From Bifidobacterium sp. ESL0704 (GTDB taxonomy: Bacteria > Actinomycetota > Actinomycetes > Actinomycetales > Bifidobacteriaceae): a stretch of 64,000 nt of DNA. The notes under the pieces are model-generated. The model made no database searches. It had not been told where the DNA came from and saw only the letters and a program-made list of their open reading frames with translations. Shown here piece by piece: positions 41,627 to 50,599 of this stretch (within the stretch, counting starts at the first letter, position 1; every line of letters begins with the position of its first letter). The position numbers and the translations under genes were made by a program. The stretch is taken from assembly GCF_029392075.1 (NCBI RefSeq), contig NZ_CP113929.1:1984001-2048000 (forward strand), read 5' to 3'.

Positions 41627-41669
41627 TGAAGAATGAAGGAGATAACTGTCACATCAAGAATATCTTTAT

Positions 41670-41942
41670 TCAGATCCGATGCATACTCGTGAAGATTTCC
41701 TCGCGCTGACAGCGAATACGTACGCCGATCTTGTCGCCGAGCGCCTCGAGTCCGTCGACCAATGCCGAGAATTCTTCATCGGACTTGGAGTAATCGACAA
41801 TCATCATCATGTTGAAGAATCCGTCGATGATGGTCTGCGAAATATCAAGAACGTTGACCTTGTGCTCGGAAAGATAGGTGCAGACCTGCGCGATAATGCC
41901 GACCGCGTCCTGTCCGACCACCGTAATGACCGCTTTATCCAT
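41670..41942 (-). CDS. ACT-domain protein (UPF0237)
   Basis: This 90-residue protein is a single ACT fold (AVITVVGQDAVGIIAQVCTYL, here given as its two halves AVITVVGQDAVG and IIAQVCTYL). It is of the GcvR-like type, probably a small-ligand (amino acid) sensing dimer. AAGGGG precedes the ATG at 5 nt. It is the usual partner of UPF0210 proteins; together they may form a ligand-regulated enzyme, but no substrate is known. Confidence 0.9.
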   Translation of the reverse strand: MDKAVITVVGQDAVGIIAQVCTYLSEHKVNVLDISQTIIDGFFNMMMIVDYSKSDEEFSALVDGLEALGDKIGVRIRCQREEIFTSMHRI

Positions 41943-41951
41943 ATCAACCCC

Positions 41952-42194
41952 TTAACCGTTGTTGAAAACACGATGGCCGACCGATGCCATTCCGAATCCA
42001 AGTATAAATGCAATGTGCGCGATGAAGCCATCAGCGTCCGGAATGCCGACAGATGCCGCCGCATATCGGTCGTTCAGGAGTTTTATCGCCGACCAAACAG
42101 CAAATCGGGCCATCATCCGGACAGCCAGCCGGATATCGCTGAATACCGGCCCATCCACGCTATCGGCCGAACAGCCAACCGTATTACCGACCAA
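41952..42194 (-). CDS. Possible small ORF upstream of the ACT gene
   Basis: An 80-codon frame starts at TTG and its stop sits inside the ACT gene's ribosome binding site, as expected in an operon. It has two mildly hydrophobic stretches (RFAVWSAIKLL and IAHIAFILGFGMA). GAGG lies only 4 nt before the TTG. Its codon use is less GC-biased than neighbours and I recognise no family. It may be a decayed fragment or chance. The rest of the 41943-42341 gap shows nothing else. Confidence 0.22.
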   Translation of the reverse strand: MVGNTVGCSADSVDGPVFSDIRLAVRMMARFAVWSAIKLLNDRYAAASVGIPDADGFIAHIAFILGFGMASVGHRVFNNG

Positions 42195-42341
42195 TAGTCC
42201 TCACTCGCTGAGCGTTGATGCCCGAACCAAATACGCATTCCTCCATATTCGCTCATTTCGCCAGTTAACAAGCGATTCAAGAAAGCTCAGCCATCTTCAA
42301 CACCCGGTTCCCTCGCCGCCAACCTTGCCGACCGCGCGGTT

Positions 42342-43538
42342 TCAGCGATACCGGCGCTCGTGCTTTTTCATGCCTGCCAGATAGTGAGAGGCCCCTGCGG
42401 CCGAGTCGCTGCGTTCAAGATTCTGCTCGGAGCCGTCCGTCACCAGTTGGGCGCTGAACATCGCCTCGTAGTCGGGTATGCTCAAACGCTCGCGTGCATC
42501 GAGCAAGGCGCGGTGGCCCTGCGCATCCAAACGATTTCGGTAACCGGGCTGCAGCGTGCCGAAATAGAGTTCCGCCACAGAGCCGGACCCGTAGGAAAAC
42601 AGGCCGATGCGGTCGCCCGCCTGGAGGGTTTCGTCATTGTCGAGCAACGAAAGCAGGGCGAGGTAAATCGAGCCGGTGTAGATGTTGCCGACCTCCTTGC
42701 CATAGACGATGCTCTGTTCGAAGCGCTCGGTCAGCCGGTTGTAATTAGCCTCGGAAATCTTGCCATTGCCCAGCGTTCGCAGGCCCTTGCGCCCCATTTT
42801 CGAAAACGGGATGTGGAAGAGCAGCGCCTGCAGATGTTCCGGATCGGCCAAGCCCTGCTGCCGGGCCTTGTCCCAAAGATCGGAGAACATGCCGACATAG
42901 ACTTCCTCGGAGAATTTGCCGCGGGCGAAAGCCTCGGTGGAATAGTTGGGACGCCAGAAATCGCCGGTGCTGCGGCTTGCGTACAGCGATTCCGGCTCAA
43001 TGGCAAGGATGCCGGGGTCACGCGTGACAAGCATCGCCACCGCTCCTGCCCCCTGCGTCACCTCGCCAGGCGTATCAAGACCGTAACGCGCGATGTCGGA
43101 GGCAATGACCAGAACCTTGCGCCCGGGATGACAGCGCACATAATCACACGCGAGCTGGATGCCGGCGGTCGCGCCGTAGCAGGCTTCCTTGATTTCGATG
43201 GCACGAAGATCGGCGGTTAATCCCAGCAGATCCTGAACGAAAAGCGCCGCAGCCTTGGACTGGTCAATGCTGCTTTCCGTGGCGACAATCAGCATGCCGA
43301 TTTCCTGCCGATCGTCATCGGAAAGTATCGGCTCGGCGGCGTTGGCGGCCATGGCGACGACGTCCTGGTCGAGCGCGGCCACCGACATCCTGTTCTGCCC
43401 GATGCCGATGAGGTATTTGTTGGGATCCACGCCGCGGGCTTCGGCCAGATCGACCAAGTCAAGATAGTGGTTGGGCGTGTAGAAGTTGATTTTATCAATA
43501 CCGGCCTTGACGCTATCGGTTTTGTCGATTTTTTGCAT
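42342..43538 (-). CDS. mvaS: Hydroxymethylglutaryl-CoA synthase
   Basis: This 398-residue enzyme condenses acetyl-CoA with acetoacetyl-CoA to HMG-CoA, the second step of the mevalonate pathway. The catalytic residues are visible: Glu in VATESSIDQSKAAA, nucleophile Cys in IKEACYGATAG and His in LFHIPFSKMG. Length matches bacterial HMGS. The ATG at 43538 has AGGAG 9 nt upstream. It follows the reductase gene by 244 bp, across a pair of TGCTGG repeats, so it may have its own promoter. Confidence 0.95.
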   Translation of the reverse strand: MQKIDKTDSVKAGIDKINFYTPNHYLDLVDLAEARGVDPNKYLIGIGQNRMSVAALDQDVVAMAANAAEPILSDDDRQEIGMLIVATESSIDQSKAAALFVQDLLGLTADLRAIEIKEACYGATAGIQLACDYVRCHPGRKVLVIASDIARYGLDTPGEVTQGAGAVAMLVTRDPGILAIEPESLYASRSTGDFWRPNYSTEAFARGKFSEEVYVGMFSDLWDKARQQGLADPEHLQALLFHIPFSKMGRKGLRTLGNGKISEANYNRLTERFEQSIVYGKEVGNIYTGSIYLALLSLLDNDETLQAGDRIGLFSYGSGSVAELYFGTLQPGYRNRLDAQGHRALLDARERLSIPDYEAMFSAQLVTDGSEQNLERSDSAAGASHYLAGMKKHERRYR

Positions 43539-43617
43539 CCTGTACTGCTCCTGTCTCATTGTTCGATATCCATTGCATTCGTATCGATACATTCCATTCC
43601 TGCCGTTCCGGCAGCAG

Positions 43618-43740
43618 TGCTGGAAAACGGACTCTTAACAACCGGCAAAGTCCGCTTACCAGCAGCAACCCAACAAACAGACACCTTAATGCTGGAAAAC
43701 GGCACCTTAGACATCGGCAAAGTCCGTTCACCAGCAGCAA
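43618..43740. repeat. Two 51-bp TGCTGG imperfect-palindrome elements upstream of mvaS
   Basis: Copies at 43618-43668 and 43690-43740 both begin TGCTGGAAAACGG and end ACCAGCAGCAA, with GGCAAAGTCCG inside. Each can fold on itself. They resemble the elements at 8.3-8.45 kb, so this is a dispersed family. Confidence 0.8.
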
Positions 43741-43782
43741 TATGCACGTTGGAGCCGGAACAGTCCGTATAGGTAGGTTCCC

Positions 43783-45297
43783 TCAGCATGGATCCAAGCC
43801 CTTACGCAGACGGCCCAGCAGCCGTTGAGCGGTCTGCAGATCGGCTTTGGCCGGATCGGCACGAAGCCCAGACACCACTTGCGCAAGCTCCTCCGGCCTC
43901 GCTCCTGCGGACATCGCAAGGCTTTTGAACTGAAGATTCATATGACCTTCCTGAATGCCTCGGGTCACCAGCGCCCGCATCGCCGAAAGGTTAGAAGCCA
44001 GACCGACGCTGGCGACGATACCCATGAGCCGCGATGCATCAGGCTGGTGCAGCAGTTTCAGGCTCAGCTTGGCCATCGGCAACGTTGACATCGCGCCGCC
44101 GACGCTGCCCAAGGGCAATGGAATATCGATACGTCCGACCAGTTGATGACGTTCTTCGTCGACAGACCATTGCGTCCAGGTCCTGCGTTGGTCATTCAGA
44201 TCGGCATAGGCCGCGGCGTTGATGTTTCTGGTGTCGTTGCCGGTGGCGAGCACCACCGCGTTGATGCCGTTCATGATGCCTTTGTTGTGCGTGGCCGCTC
44301 GCAACGGCGAGATTTCGGCGAAACGGGCTGCCGCAACGATACGCCGGGCGACCTCTGAGCCATCCATATCGCGGGTCGCCAAGTCGTCGAAATCGATACG
44401 CGCCTGCGCCCGCGCACGCTGGTTTCGGGTATCGTTGGAAAGGATGGCCATCAAGAGGTCGAGCCCGTCAAGCCGCTTGACACAATACTTTGCGACCGCT
44501 TCGGCAATGGTGTTGACCACGTTCGCGCCCATCGCATCGCCCGGGTCGATCAGCAAATCGATTTCGGAAAAACCCTCCGCCGACACCGAAACACTGATGT
44601 TGCGCAACCCTCCCCCATACGTTTGCAGACTGGGGTGTGCGTCGTGCGCGACCTTGCGGATTTCCGCCTCGTGCCTTCGCACAAACGTTGCAAGACGGCT
44701 AGCCTCATCGAATTTCGGAGCATTATCACTCGGCGGCACCGAGACCATGGAATCAGCAGCTTCGTCACCTTTGATGTCATACGTTTCAGAAGTACCAGTG
44801 TCCTCTGGACCATCCTTCCTGCCGTTCGAATAGCCGCCATTGGGCTCACAAAGCCTGCCGGGCTTACCGGAATGGGTCGCCCTATCATATACGGAATCTG
44901 GCGATCTATCAGCAGCACATTCAAAACGTTTGTCATACGTCCGTGAAGAACCGCTTTCCATAAACACGATCTGGGCGGTGATGCCATCTCGACGCACCGA
45001 CGTACGGAAACCTCCGGCTCGCGCGATGCGATGGGCGGCATTGCCTGCGGCCGCAATGACGGAAGGCTCCTCGACGGCCATCGGCACCCGCAACGCCTCG
45101 CCATCGATGACGAAATGATCGGCCAGACCGAGCGGAACGGGGAAATTGCCGATCTGGTTTTCGACCATATTGGCGGCCACACCAGTCGGCAGCGCCGGCT
45201 CGTCGGTCAACACCGGCAAATCATCGTCGTCGATCGCACCTTCGTCGCGTAGTTGCGCAAGCCGCTCGGCTGTGGAAAGCTCATAGAATTTCGTCAT
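43783..45297 (-). CDS. mvaA: Hydroxymethylglutaryl-CoA reductase, class II type, with insertion
   Basis: This 504-residue enzyme reduces HMG-CoA to mevalonate. Class II motifs are clear: ENQIGNFPVPLGLA, catalytic Glu in AVEEPSVIAAAG, GDAMGANVVNTIAEAV, catalytic Lys in THNKGIMNG, catalytic Asp in ATGNDTRNINA, and the His in EGHMNLQFKSLA. Typical class II enzymes have about 430 residues. The excess is a hydrophilic insertion at ~112-200 in the small/NAD-binding part. The ATG overlaps the thiolase stop (ATGA) and has GGAG 8 nt upstream, so the two are co-translated. Confidence 0.95.
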   Translation of the reverse strand: MTKFYELSTAERLAQLRDEGAIDDDDLPVLTDEPALPTGVAANMVENQIGNFPVPLGLADHFVIDGEALRVPMAVEEPSVIAAAGNAAHRIARAGGFRTSVRRDGITAQIVFMESGSSRTYDKRFECAADRSPDSVYDRATHSGKPGRLCEPNGGYSNGRKDGPEDTGTSETYDIKGDEAADSMVSVPPSDNAPKFDEASRLATFVRRHEAEIRKVAHDAHPSLQTYGGGLRNISVSVSAEGFSEIDLLIDPGDAMGANVVNTIAEAVAKYCVKRLDGLDLLMAILSNDTRNQRARAQARIDFDDLATRDMDGSEVARRIVAAARFAEISPLRAATHNKGIMNGINAVVLATGNDTRNINAAAYADLNDQRRTWTQWSVDEERHQLVGRIDIPLPLGSVGGAMSTLPMAKLSLKLLHQPDASRLMGIVASVGLASNLSAMRALVTRGIQEGHMNLQFKSLAMSAGARPEELAQVVSGLRADPAKADLQTAQRLLGRLRKGLDPC

Positions 45298-46469
45298 CGT
45301 ATATTCTCCACTTCCATGGCCACGCCTTGCCCGCCGCCTACGCACAGCGCCGCGATGCCGAAACGCTTGCCTGTGCGACGCAGGTTATGCACCAGTGTAG
45401 TCAAGATCCTGGCGCCGCTCGCCCCGAGCGCATGCCCCAGCGCGAGCGCCCCACCGGAGATGTTGTAACGCCCGGGGTCGATGCCCAGCACTTCGCGCGT
45501 CAGCCACGCCTGGGTGGCGAACGCCTCGTTGACTTCATACAAATCGATGTCGGAAACCTCTTGCCCGCAGCGTTCCAGCAGTTTTTCGATGGCCGGAATC
45601 GTGGCGTAGCCCATCTGATCGGGCCGATAACCGACCTCGGCGTACCCTCGAATCACCGCTTGCGCCGTCAGGCCGAGTTCGTGTGCCTTCCCAGCCGTAG
45701 TGACCACCGTCACCGCTGCCCCGTCGCTCAACGGAGAAGCATTGCCCGCGGTGACCATGCCATCCGAGCGATACACCGGCCTGAGTTTGGCGAGCCCCTC
45801 GAGGGTCGTGCCGGGTCGCATGGTCTCGTCGCGCTCCAGCCCTCCGACCGGCAGCACTTCGCCGTCGAAACAGCCGGCGTTCCAAGCCACATCGGCCTTG
45901 CGCTGCGAGTCGAACGCGTAGCGGTCGAGTTCGTCCCGCCTTACGCCGAAATGTTGCGCGAGGTTTTCGGCGGTGACCCCCATCGCGTAATCGCCGAAGG
46001 CGTCGTTGAGCGCGTCATAGTGCAAGGTGTCATGCCAATGGTCGACGTCGAATTCATTCTTGCCGATCCGACGTGCGAAGGCGGCCGCGTTCGACATGCT
46101 TTCAGTGCCCCCCGCCAGCACCACGTCCGCATCGCCCATCATAACGGCGCTCTGGGCCAGACGAACGGCCTTGAGCCCGGAACCGCAGACCTGATTGACG
46201 GTCATGGCCGTGCCGGACATCGGCATGCCTGCGCCGAGCTGCACCTGCCGCGCGACGTTCTGTTTTAAGCCGGTGCCGAGCACGTTGCCCAGAATCACCT
46301 GATCGAAGATGTCGGCGGACAGACCGGAACGCCGCAATCCTCGCTTGGTCAGGTCGGTGGCCATATCCACCGCGCTCATATCGCTTAACGCGCCGCGGAA
46401 TCTTCCGGTTGCCGTACGCCACGAAGCGGCGATGACCACGTCATTGCCTCGAAGCCGCGCCCCGTTCAT
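45294..46469 (-). CDS. Acetyl-CoA acetyltransferase (thiolase)
   Basis: This 391-residue biosynthetic thiolase makes acetoacetyl-CoA from two acetyl-CoA. The nucleophile Cys lies in [11 protein letters not shown]; the other residues are in [25 protein letters not shown] (His) and the proton-donor Cys in LCVGGGQG. The ATG at 46469 has GGGGTGG upstream and gives the standard length; an ATG 57 nt earlier is less likely. It heads the thiolase-HMGR pair and supplies HMG-CoA synthase. No lower mevalonate genes (kinases, decarboxylase) lie in the window. Confidence 0.94.
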   Translation of the reverse strand: MNGARLRGNDVVIAASWRTATGRFRGALSDMSAVDMATDLTKRGLRRSGLSADIFDQVILGNVLGTGLKQNVARQVQLGAGMPMSGTAMTVNQVCGSGLKAVRLAQSAVMMGDADVVLAGGTESMSNAAAFARRIGKNEFDVDHWHDTLHYDALNDAFGDYAMGVTAENLAQHFGVRRDELDRYAFDSQRKADVAWNAGCFDGEVLPVGGLERDETMRPGTTLEGLAKLRPVYRSDGMVTAGNASPLSDGAAVTVVTTAGKAHELGLTAQAVIRGYAEVGYRPDQMGYATIPAIEKLLERCGQEVSDIDLYEVNEAFATQAWLTREVLGIDPGRYNISGGALALGHALGASGARILTTLVHNLRRTGKRFGIAALCVGGGQGVAMEVENIR

Positions 46470-46596
46470 CGGCCCACCCCGACAAATCCGAGAATCACGG
46501 CACCCGTACTCCGAACCAAACCCCAATCACACAAGCACATACGCACAATCCTCCCTAGCGCTTGCCAGACTAAGTGAGGACCATACGGATACGAAA

Positions 46597-46634
46597 GGAG
46601 CTGTGACGCTATCTCCACCAGCGTTCACAGCCCC
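46597..46634 (-). terminator. galK terminator hairpin
   Basis: GGAGCTGTGACGC (46597-46609) pairs with GCGTTCACAGCCCC (46621-46634) with one bulge, followed on the minus strand by TTTCG. It lies 110 bp past galK. In the 46470-46744 gap I see no gene. Confidence 0.55.
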
Positions 46635-46744
46635 TTTACCGATATCGCAAGTTCATCACAACTTCGGCGTCATCATTCTCGTTTATCCGTCAAAAGTCGT
46701 TTCATGCTTGCAATATCATTACAATTTGATTTCGATTCTCGTAT

Positions 46745-48019
46745 TTATGACTCCTTATGTGCCGAATCGGAAGCCACGGCCGCCAGAGCACGCGGAGCAT
46801 GGAAACCACGATGCGCGAACTCGTCAGCGATGGCCTGAGCTACCGCACGGCCCTGGCCCTTGTCGACCAGCGCGATGATGGATCCGCCGAAACCGCCGCC
46901 GGTCATGCGGGCACCGTACGCACCGTGTTTGCGGGCGACGTCGACCGCCACATCCAACTCGGGGACGGTGACCTCATAGTCTTGGGCCAGTGAATCGTGC
47001 GAGGCGTTGAACAGGCGTCCGGCCTCCTTGACATCCCCTGCCGCGAAGGCATGCACGAATTGAGGCACACGCCAGATTTCGGTAACGACGTGGCACACGC
47101 GCTTCTTCATCGTCTCGTCGCCGAGCTTGCCCAGCACATCGCGCAACGCGGCCTGAGCGGCATCGGCGTCATCACCGGCATCTTGCGAGATACGGTCGGC
47201 GATCACCCGCAGGTTTTCAACACCAAGCGCTTTCGCGGCTTCTTCGCACATACTGCGACGCGCCTCGTACTGGCCGTCGTTGAGCTGGTGCTTGGCCTGG
47301 GTGTCGACCACGAGCAGCTCAAGCCCGAGCGATTCAAGGTCGAACGGCTGCTGCGAGACGCTGTGCAGAGCGTCAAGCTCCGGACGGCAATCCAGAAGCA
47401 GCGCATGGTCGGGGGTGCAACGCATGGAAGCGTTCTGATCAAGACCGCCGGTCGAGGCTCCGGCCATGTCGTTTTCGGCTTTCATCGCGGCCTGGATCAG
47501 CGTGACGCGGCCTTCGTCGCTTCCGCCGAAGCCGAGATGGTAAATGTCATCGAGTGCGAGCGCGGTACAACAGGTCATCGCGGCCGACGAGCTCAGCCCG
47601 CCACCGACGGGAACGCAGGAGACGAACGCGGCATCGAAGCCTTTCACCGCGTCGAATCTGGCCTCGCGCAGCGCCCAAGCCACACCGATCGGATAGGCCG
47701 CCCAACCCTTGACATCCCGGGCTTTGAGCCCATCAAGGTCGACGGCGACGGGCTTGCGGTCGCCGAAGCTGGAGACGACGCGCACCACGCCGCTTTCCTT
47801 GGGAGCCACGGCGATGAACGTGCGGTGCGGCAGGGCGATGGGCAGGCAGAGCCCGGCGTTGTAGTCGGTATGCTCGCCGATCAGGTTCACGCGCCCGGGC
47901 GCGCTCCACACGCCAGCGGGGGCCTCGCCGAACGTGTCGACAAAGAGCTCGGCGACTTCGCCGACAGCCTCCTTGGCATCAAACGGCTCAAGGTATTGGA
48001 CGTCTCTGATAGTGCTCAT
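46745..48019 (-). CDS. galK: Galactokinase
   Basis: This 424-residue GHMP kinase phosphorylates galactose at C1. Motifs: the galactose signature GRVNLIGEHTDYNAG, the ATP loop PVGGGLSSSAA and the C-terminal MTGGGFGGSIIAL. GGAGG precedes the ATG at 48019 by 7 nt. It follows galT by 94 bp in the same direction, forming a Leloir operon. Confidence 0.97.
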   Translation of the reverse strand: MSTIRDVQYLEPFDAKEAVGEVAELFVDTFGEAPAGVWSAPGRVNLIGEHTDYNAGLCLPIALPHRTFIAVAPKESGVVRVVSSFGDRKPVAVDLDGLKARDVKGWAAYPIGVAWALREARFDAVKGFDAAFVSCVPVGGGLSSSAAMTCCTALALDDIYHLGFGGSDEGRVTLIQAAMKAENDMAGASTGGLDQNASMRCTPDHALLLDCRPELDALHSVSQQPFDLESLGLELLVVDTQAKHQLNDGQYEARRSMCEEAAKALGVENLRVIADRISQDAGDDADAAQAALRDVLGKLGDETMKKRVCHVVTEIWRVPQFVHAFAAGDVKEAGRLFNASHDSLAQDYEVTVPELDVAVDVARKHGAYGARMTGGGFGGSIIALVDKGQGRAVAQAIADEFAHRGFHAPRALAAVASDSAHKES

Positions 48020-48113
48020 TTGATTTCCTCCATGGAATGAATATGACGGAGATGATGGCGGTAACGATGGTAACGATACTGAAGGCGGCGCGGCAGCAGC
48101 GAAGCCGGCCGGC

Positions 48114-49367
48114 TCAGTCGATATCGATCGGACCGAGCTCGTGGAAGCGGGCGGCGATGCGTTCCGGCGTCGTGTCGCTGACCCACGCGGCCATGCCCGA
48201 TTCGCTTCCGGCCAGGTACTTGATCTTGTTGGCGGCGCGGCGGAAGGAGAAGAACTGCAGGTTGAGCCGGTAGTTCTCGCGGCGCTTGTCGTGAATCGGC
48301 GCCTGATGCCAGGCGGAAATGTAGGGTAGGTCCATGCCCTTGCCGTCGCCGGTATCGAAGAAGGCGTTGCCACGGCGCAGCAGATGCGAATACATCGAGG
48401 CCAAGTCCCAGCGTTCCTGATCATTGAGCTCGTCGAGGGTCAAGACATCGCGCACCGGGGCGACGTGCACTTCCAATGGCCAGCGCGCGGCGGCCGGCAC
48501 ATAGGCGACCCAACTGGAATTGCGCATCACCACGCGGGTGCCGGCCTCAAGCTCAGCGTTCATGATATCGCGCAGCAGGTTGCCGCCGTTCTTTTCGTGG
48601 TAGGCCTGCGTGTGTTGCAGCTCGGTTTCCATCTTCGGCGGGATGAACGGGTAGCAATAGACCTGGCCGTGCGGGTGCGCCAGCGAGACGCCGATTTCGG
48701 CGCCGTGGTTCTCAAAGGGGAAGATCTGCTCGATGCCGTCCATATGCGAAATCTCGGAAGTACGGAAGGCCCACGCCTCCACGACGGTGCGCAGGCGGGA
48801 GACCGGCAGGTCGGCCGGCAGTCCGTTTTCGTTGGGGTCGAAGCAGATGACCTCGCAACGCCCGGACGCAGGCTTCTGCTGCCACAGCGCATTGCCGTCG
48901 ACGTCGGTGACCACGTCCGGCACGCCGGGTACCTGCACCATCGAAGGGAAACGGTTTTCGAAGATGACCACGTCGTAATCGGTGTCGGGCACTTCCCCGT
49001 CTTGATAGGGGTCGCCGGGCTTGCGTGCGGCCAGTGGGTTGCCTTTGGCCGTGGCCCCCGGTCCGGCGGTGATCGGCCGGTTCATGCGTGCCGCGGCCAT
49101 CGGAATCCAGTCTCCGGTCAGCGGGTCGCGGCGCATGATCGGCTCGGCGTACGGCACTTCGTTGCCGTCGGCGTCAAGATGCGGGGCGAACCGGTCGGCC
49201 AGCGGCCGCGGATCGACGAGCTCACGGGTCTTGGCTCCGGAAACATATTCCGGGTCGTCATCCAGATAGAAGAAATCGCGCCCGTCCGCCAGTGTGGTGG
49301 GTGTGATGCGGATATGCTCACACGCATATGTTCCGGGACGATAATACTTGAATTGTTCCTGCTTCAT
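48114..49367 (-). CDS. galT: Galactose-1-phosphate uridylyltransferase
   Basis: This 417-residue enzyme swaps UMP between UDP-glucose and galactose-1-phosphate. The active-site triad segment SLAHPHGQVYCYPF contains the nucleophilic His. Zinc-site residues are probably in the CEHIRITP and ENHGAEIG regions. AAGGAACAG lies just before the ATG. It is first in the galT-galK operon, downstream of the DeoR-type regulator gene on the same strand. Confidence 0.96.
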   Translation of the reverse strand: MKQEQFKYYRPGTYACEHIRITPTTLADGRDFFYLDDDPEYVSGAKTRELVDPRPLADRFAPHLDADGNEVPYAEPIMRRDPLTGDWIPMAAARMNRPITAGPGATAKGNPLAARKPGDPYQDGEVPDTDYDVVIFENRFPSMVQVPGVPDVVTDVDGNALWQQKPASGRCEVICFDPNENGLPADLPVSRLRTVVEAWAFRTSEISHMDGIEQIFPFENHGAEIGVSLAHPHGQVYCYPFIPPKMETELQHTQAYHEKNGGNLLRDIMNAELEAGTRVVMRNSSWVAYVPAAARWPLEVHVAPVRDVLTLDELNDQERWDLASMYSHLLRRGNAFFDTGDGKGMDLPYISAWHQAPIHDKRRENYRLNLQFFSFRRAANKIKYLAGSESGMAAWVSDTTPERIAARFHELGPIDID

Positions 49368-49539
49368 TGCTGTTCCTTTGTATGGGTTTCCATATCATCA
49401 AGCCTTCGGTTTCCGCCGTTCGCGACGTTTGCCGTCGACCTCGCGTTTTGCCAGAACCTGCCAGACGATTGCCGCCATGCTTCTTTTGCAACCTTGCAGC
49501 TTGTTGCTTGCGACATATCGACCGGCCGATCACGGCCAT

Positions 49540-50337
49540 TCAGTCCTCGACTTGCCCCGGGCCTTTGGTCAGGATCAGGTGTTTGACCAACTTGCGCGTC
49601 TCCTCTGCCGAAGTCGGGTCGAGCCCGTCGTCGGTGATGAGGGTGTCGACCTGGTCGAAACGCGCGAAGAGGGAAAGCGAGGTGCAGCTCCATTTGGTGT
49701 GGTCGGTCAAGATGATGGTCTTGTCGGCGATATCCATCATGGCCATGTCCGTGGCGGCCTCGAGCGAATTCGGCATCAGGAAACCGCGTGGCACCGAGAC
49801 GGAATGCGTGCCCAGGAATACGGTGTTGACACGAAGCGATTCGATGACCTTGTCGGAAATCGGGCCGACCAGGGAGTTCGAACGGGTGATCACGCCGCCG
49901 GTGACGATGACCTCGACGTCCTTGCTTTCCAGCGCCTGCACCAGTTCCGCCACCGGTATGGAGTTGGTGAGGATGGTGATATTGCTCGCGCGTTGGCTTT
50001 CCAGCAGATGCTGGGCGAAGATATATGACGTCGTACCGCCGCCGATGGCGATGACGTCACCGGGCGAGACGTATTTGACGGCTTCCTGCGCGATCGAGTC
50101 CTTGAGCCCGATATCCATCTGCGATTTGACGGAGAACAGAGGTTCGCTCAGCAGAGTGCTCGTAGTCACCGCCCCACCATGGACGCGCTTGAGCAACCCC
50201 TTGTCGGCGAGGTCGGCGATATCACGACGCACCGTCATGGCCGAGACGCCGAGCTCCTTGGAAAGGGCGGTGATACGTACAGCGCCTCGGGTGCGAAGCC
50301 TGCTTAAAATCAAATGCTGCCGTTGTGACGAAATCAT
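49540..50337 (-). CDS. DeoR-family transcriptional regulator next to galTK
   Basis: This 265-residue repressor has an N-terminal winged HTH (RLRTRGAVRITALSKELG, VSAMTVRRDIADL) and a DeoR sensor domain with GDVIAIGGGTTSY and TGGVITRSNSLVGP. Such domains bind phosphosugars. Its place just upstream of galT suggests it controls galactose genes in response to a sugar phosphate (inference). The ATG at 50337 follows a GATAAT box by 6 nt, with TTGTTT 17 bp further up, so it is likely leaderless. Confidence 0.9.
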   Translation of the reverse strand: MISSQRQHLILSRLRTRGAVRITALSKELGVSAMTVRRDIADLADKGLLKRVHGGAVTTSTLLSEPLFSVKSQMDIGLKDSIAQEAVKYVSPGDVIAIGGGTTSYIFAQHLLESQRASNITILTNSIPVAELVQALESKDVEVIVTGGVITRSNSLVGPISDKVIESLRVNTVFLGTHSVSVPRGFLMPNSLEAATDMAMMDIADKTIILTDHTKWSCTSLSLFARFDQVDTLITDDGLDPTSAEETRKLVKHLILTKGPGQVED

Positions 50338-50343
50338 ATGAAC

Positions 50344-50372
50344 ATTATCGCACAAATACGAGCATCAAACAA
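50344..50372 (-). promoter_or_regulatory. Promoter of the DeoR-type gene (TTGTTT-17-GATAAT), leaderless
   Basis: On the minus strand TTGTTT (50372-50367), a 17-bp spacer and GATAAT (50349-50344) are followed by 6 nt and the ATG. Further upstream to 50580 the sequence is AT-rich with several AAAATA/TTTTGAT stretches, possibly operators. No gene is seen there. Confidence 0.55.
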
Positions 50373-50599
50373 ACCAGCCTGAGCGTTTCATTCGGTCGTT
50401 TTACCAAAATCGAACATTTTAGATACAAAGAGCCTTGATTTTTCACCTAAAATAATCAAAAATATCCTAATTTGATAAAAGACGTGAGCCTTCAGCCTCT
50501 TGAGATGCATTCATCTTCGCCAGCGTTGGAATACCACGCCATGACGCATACAACAGACGTTACCGACTCCCGGTAGCGCGCCCGAAACACATGAAAAAA

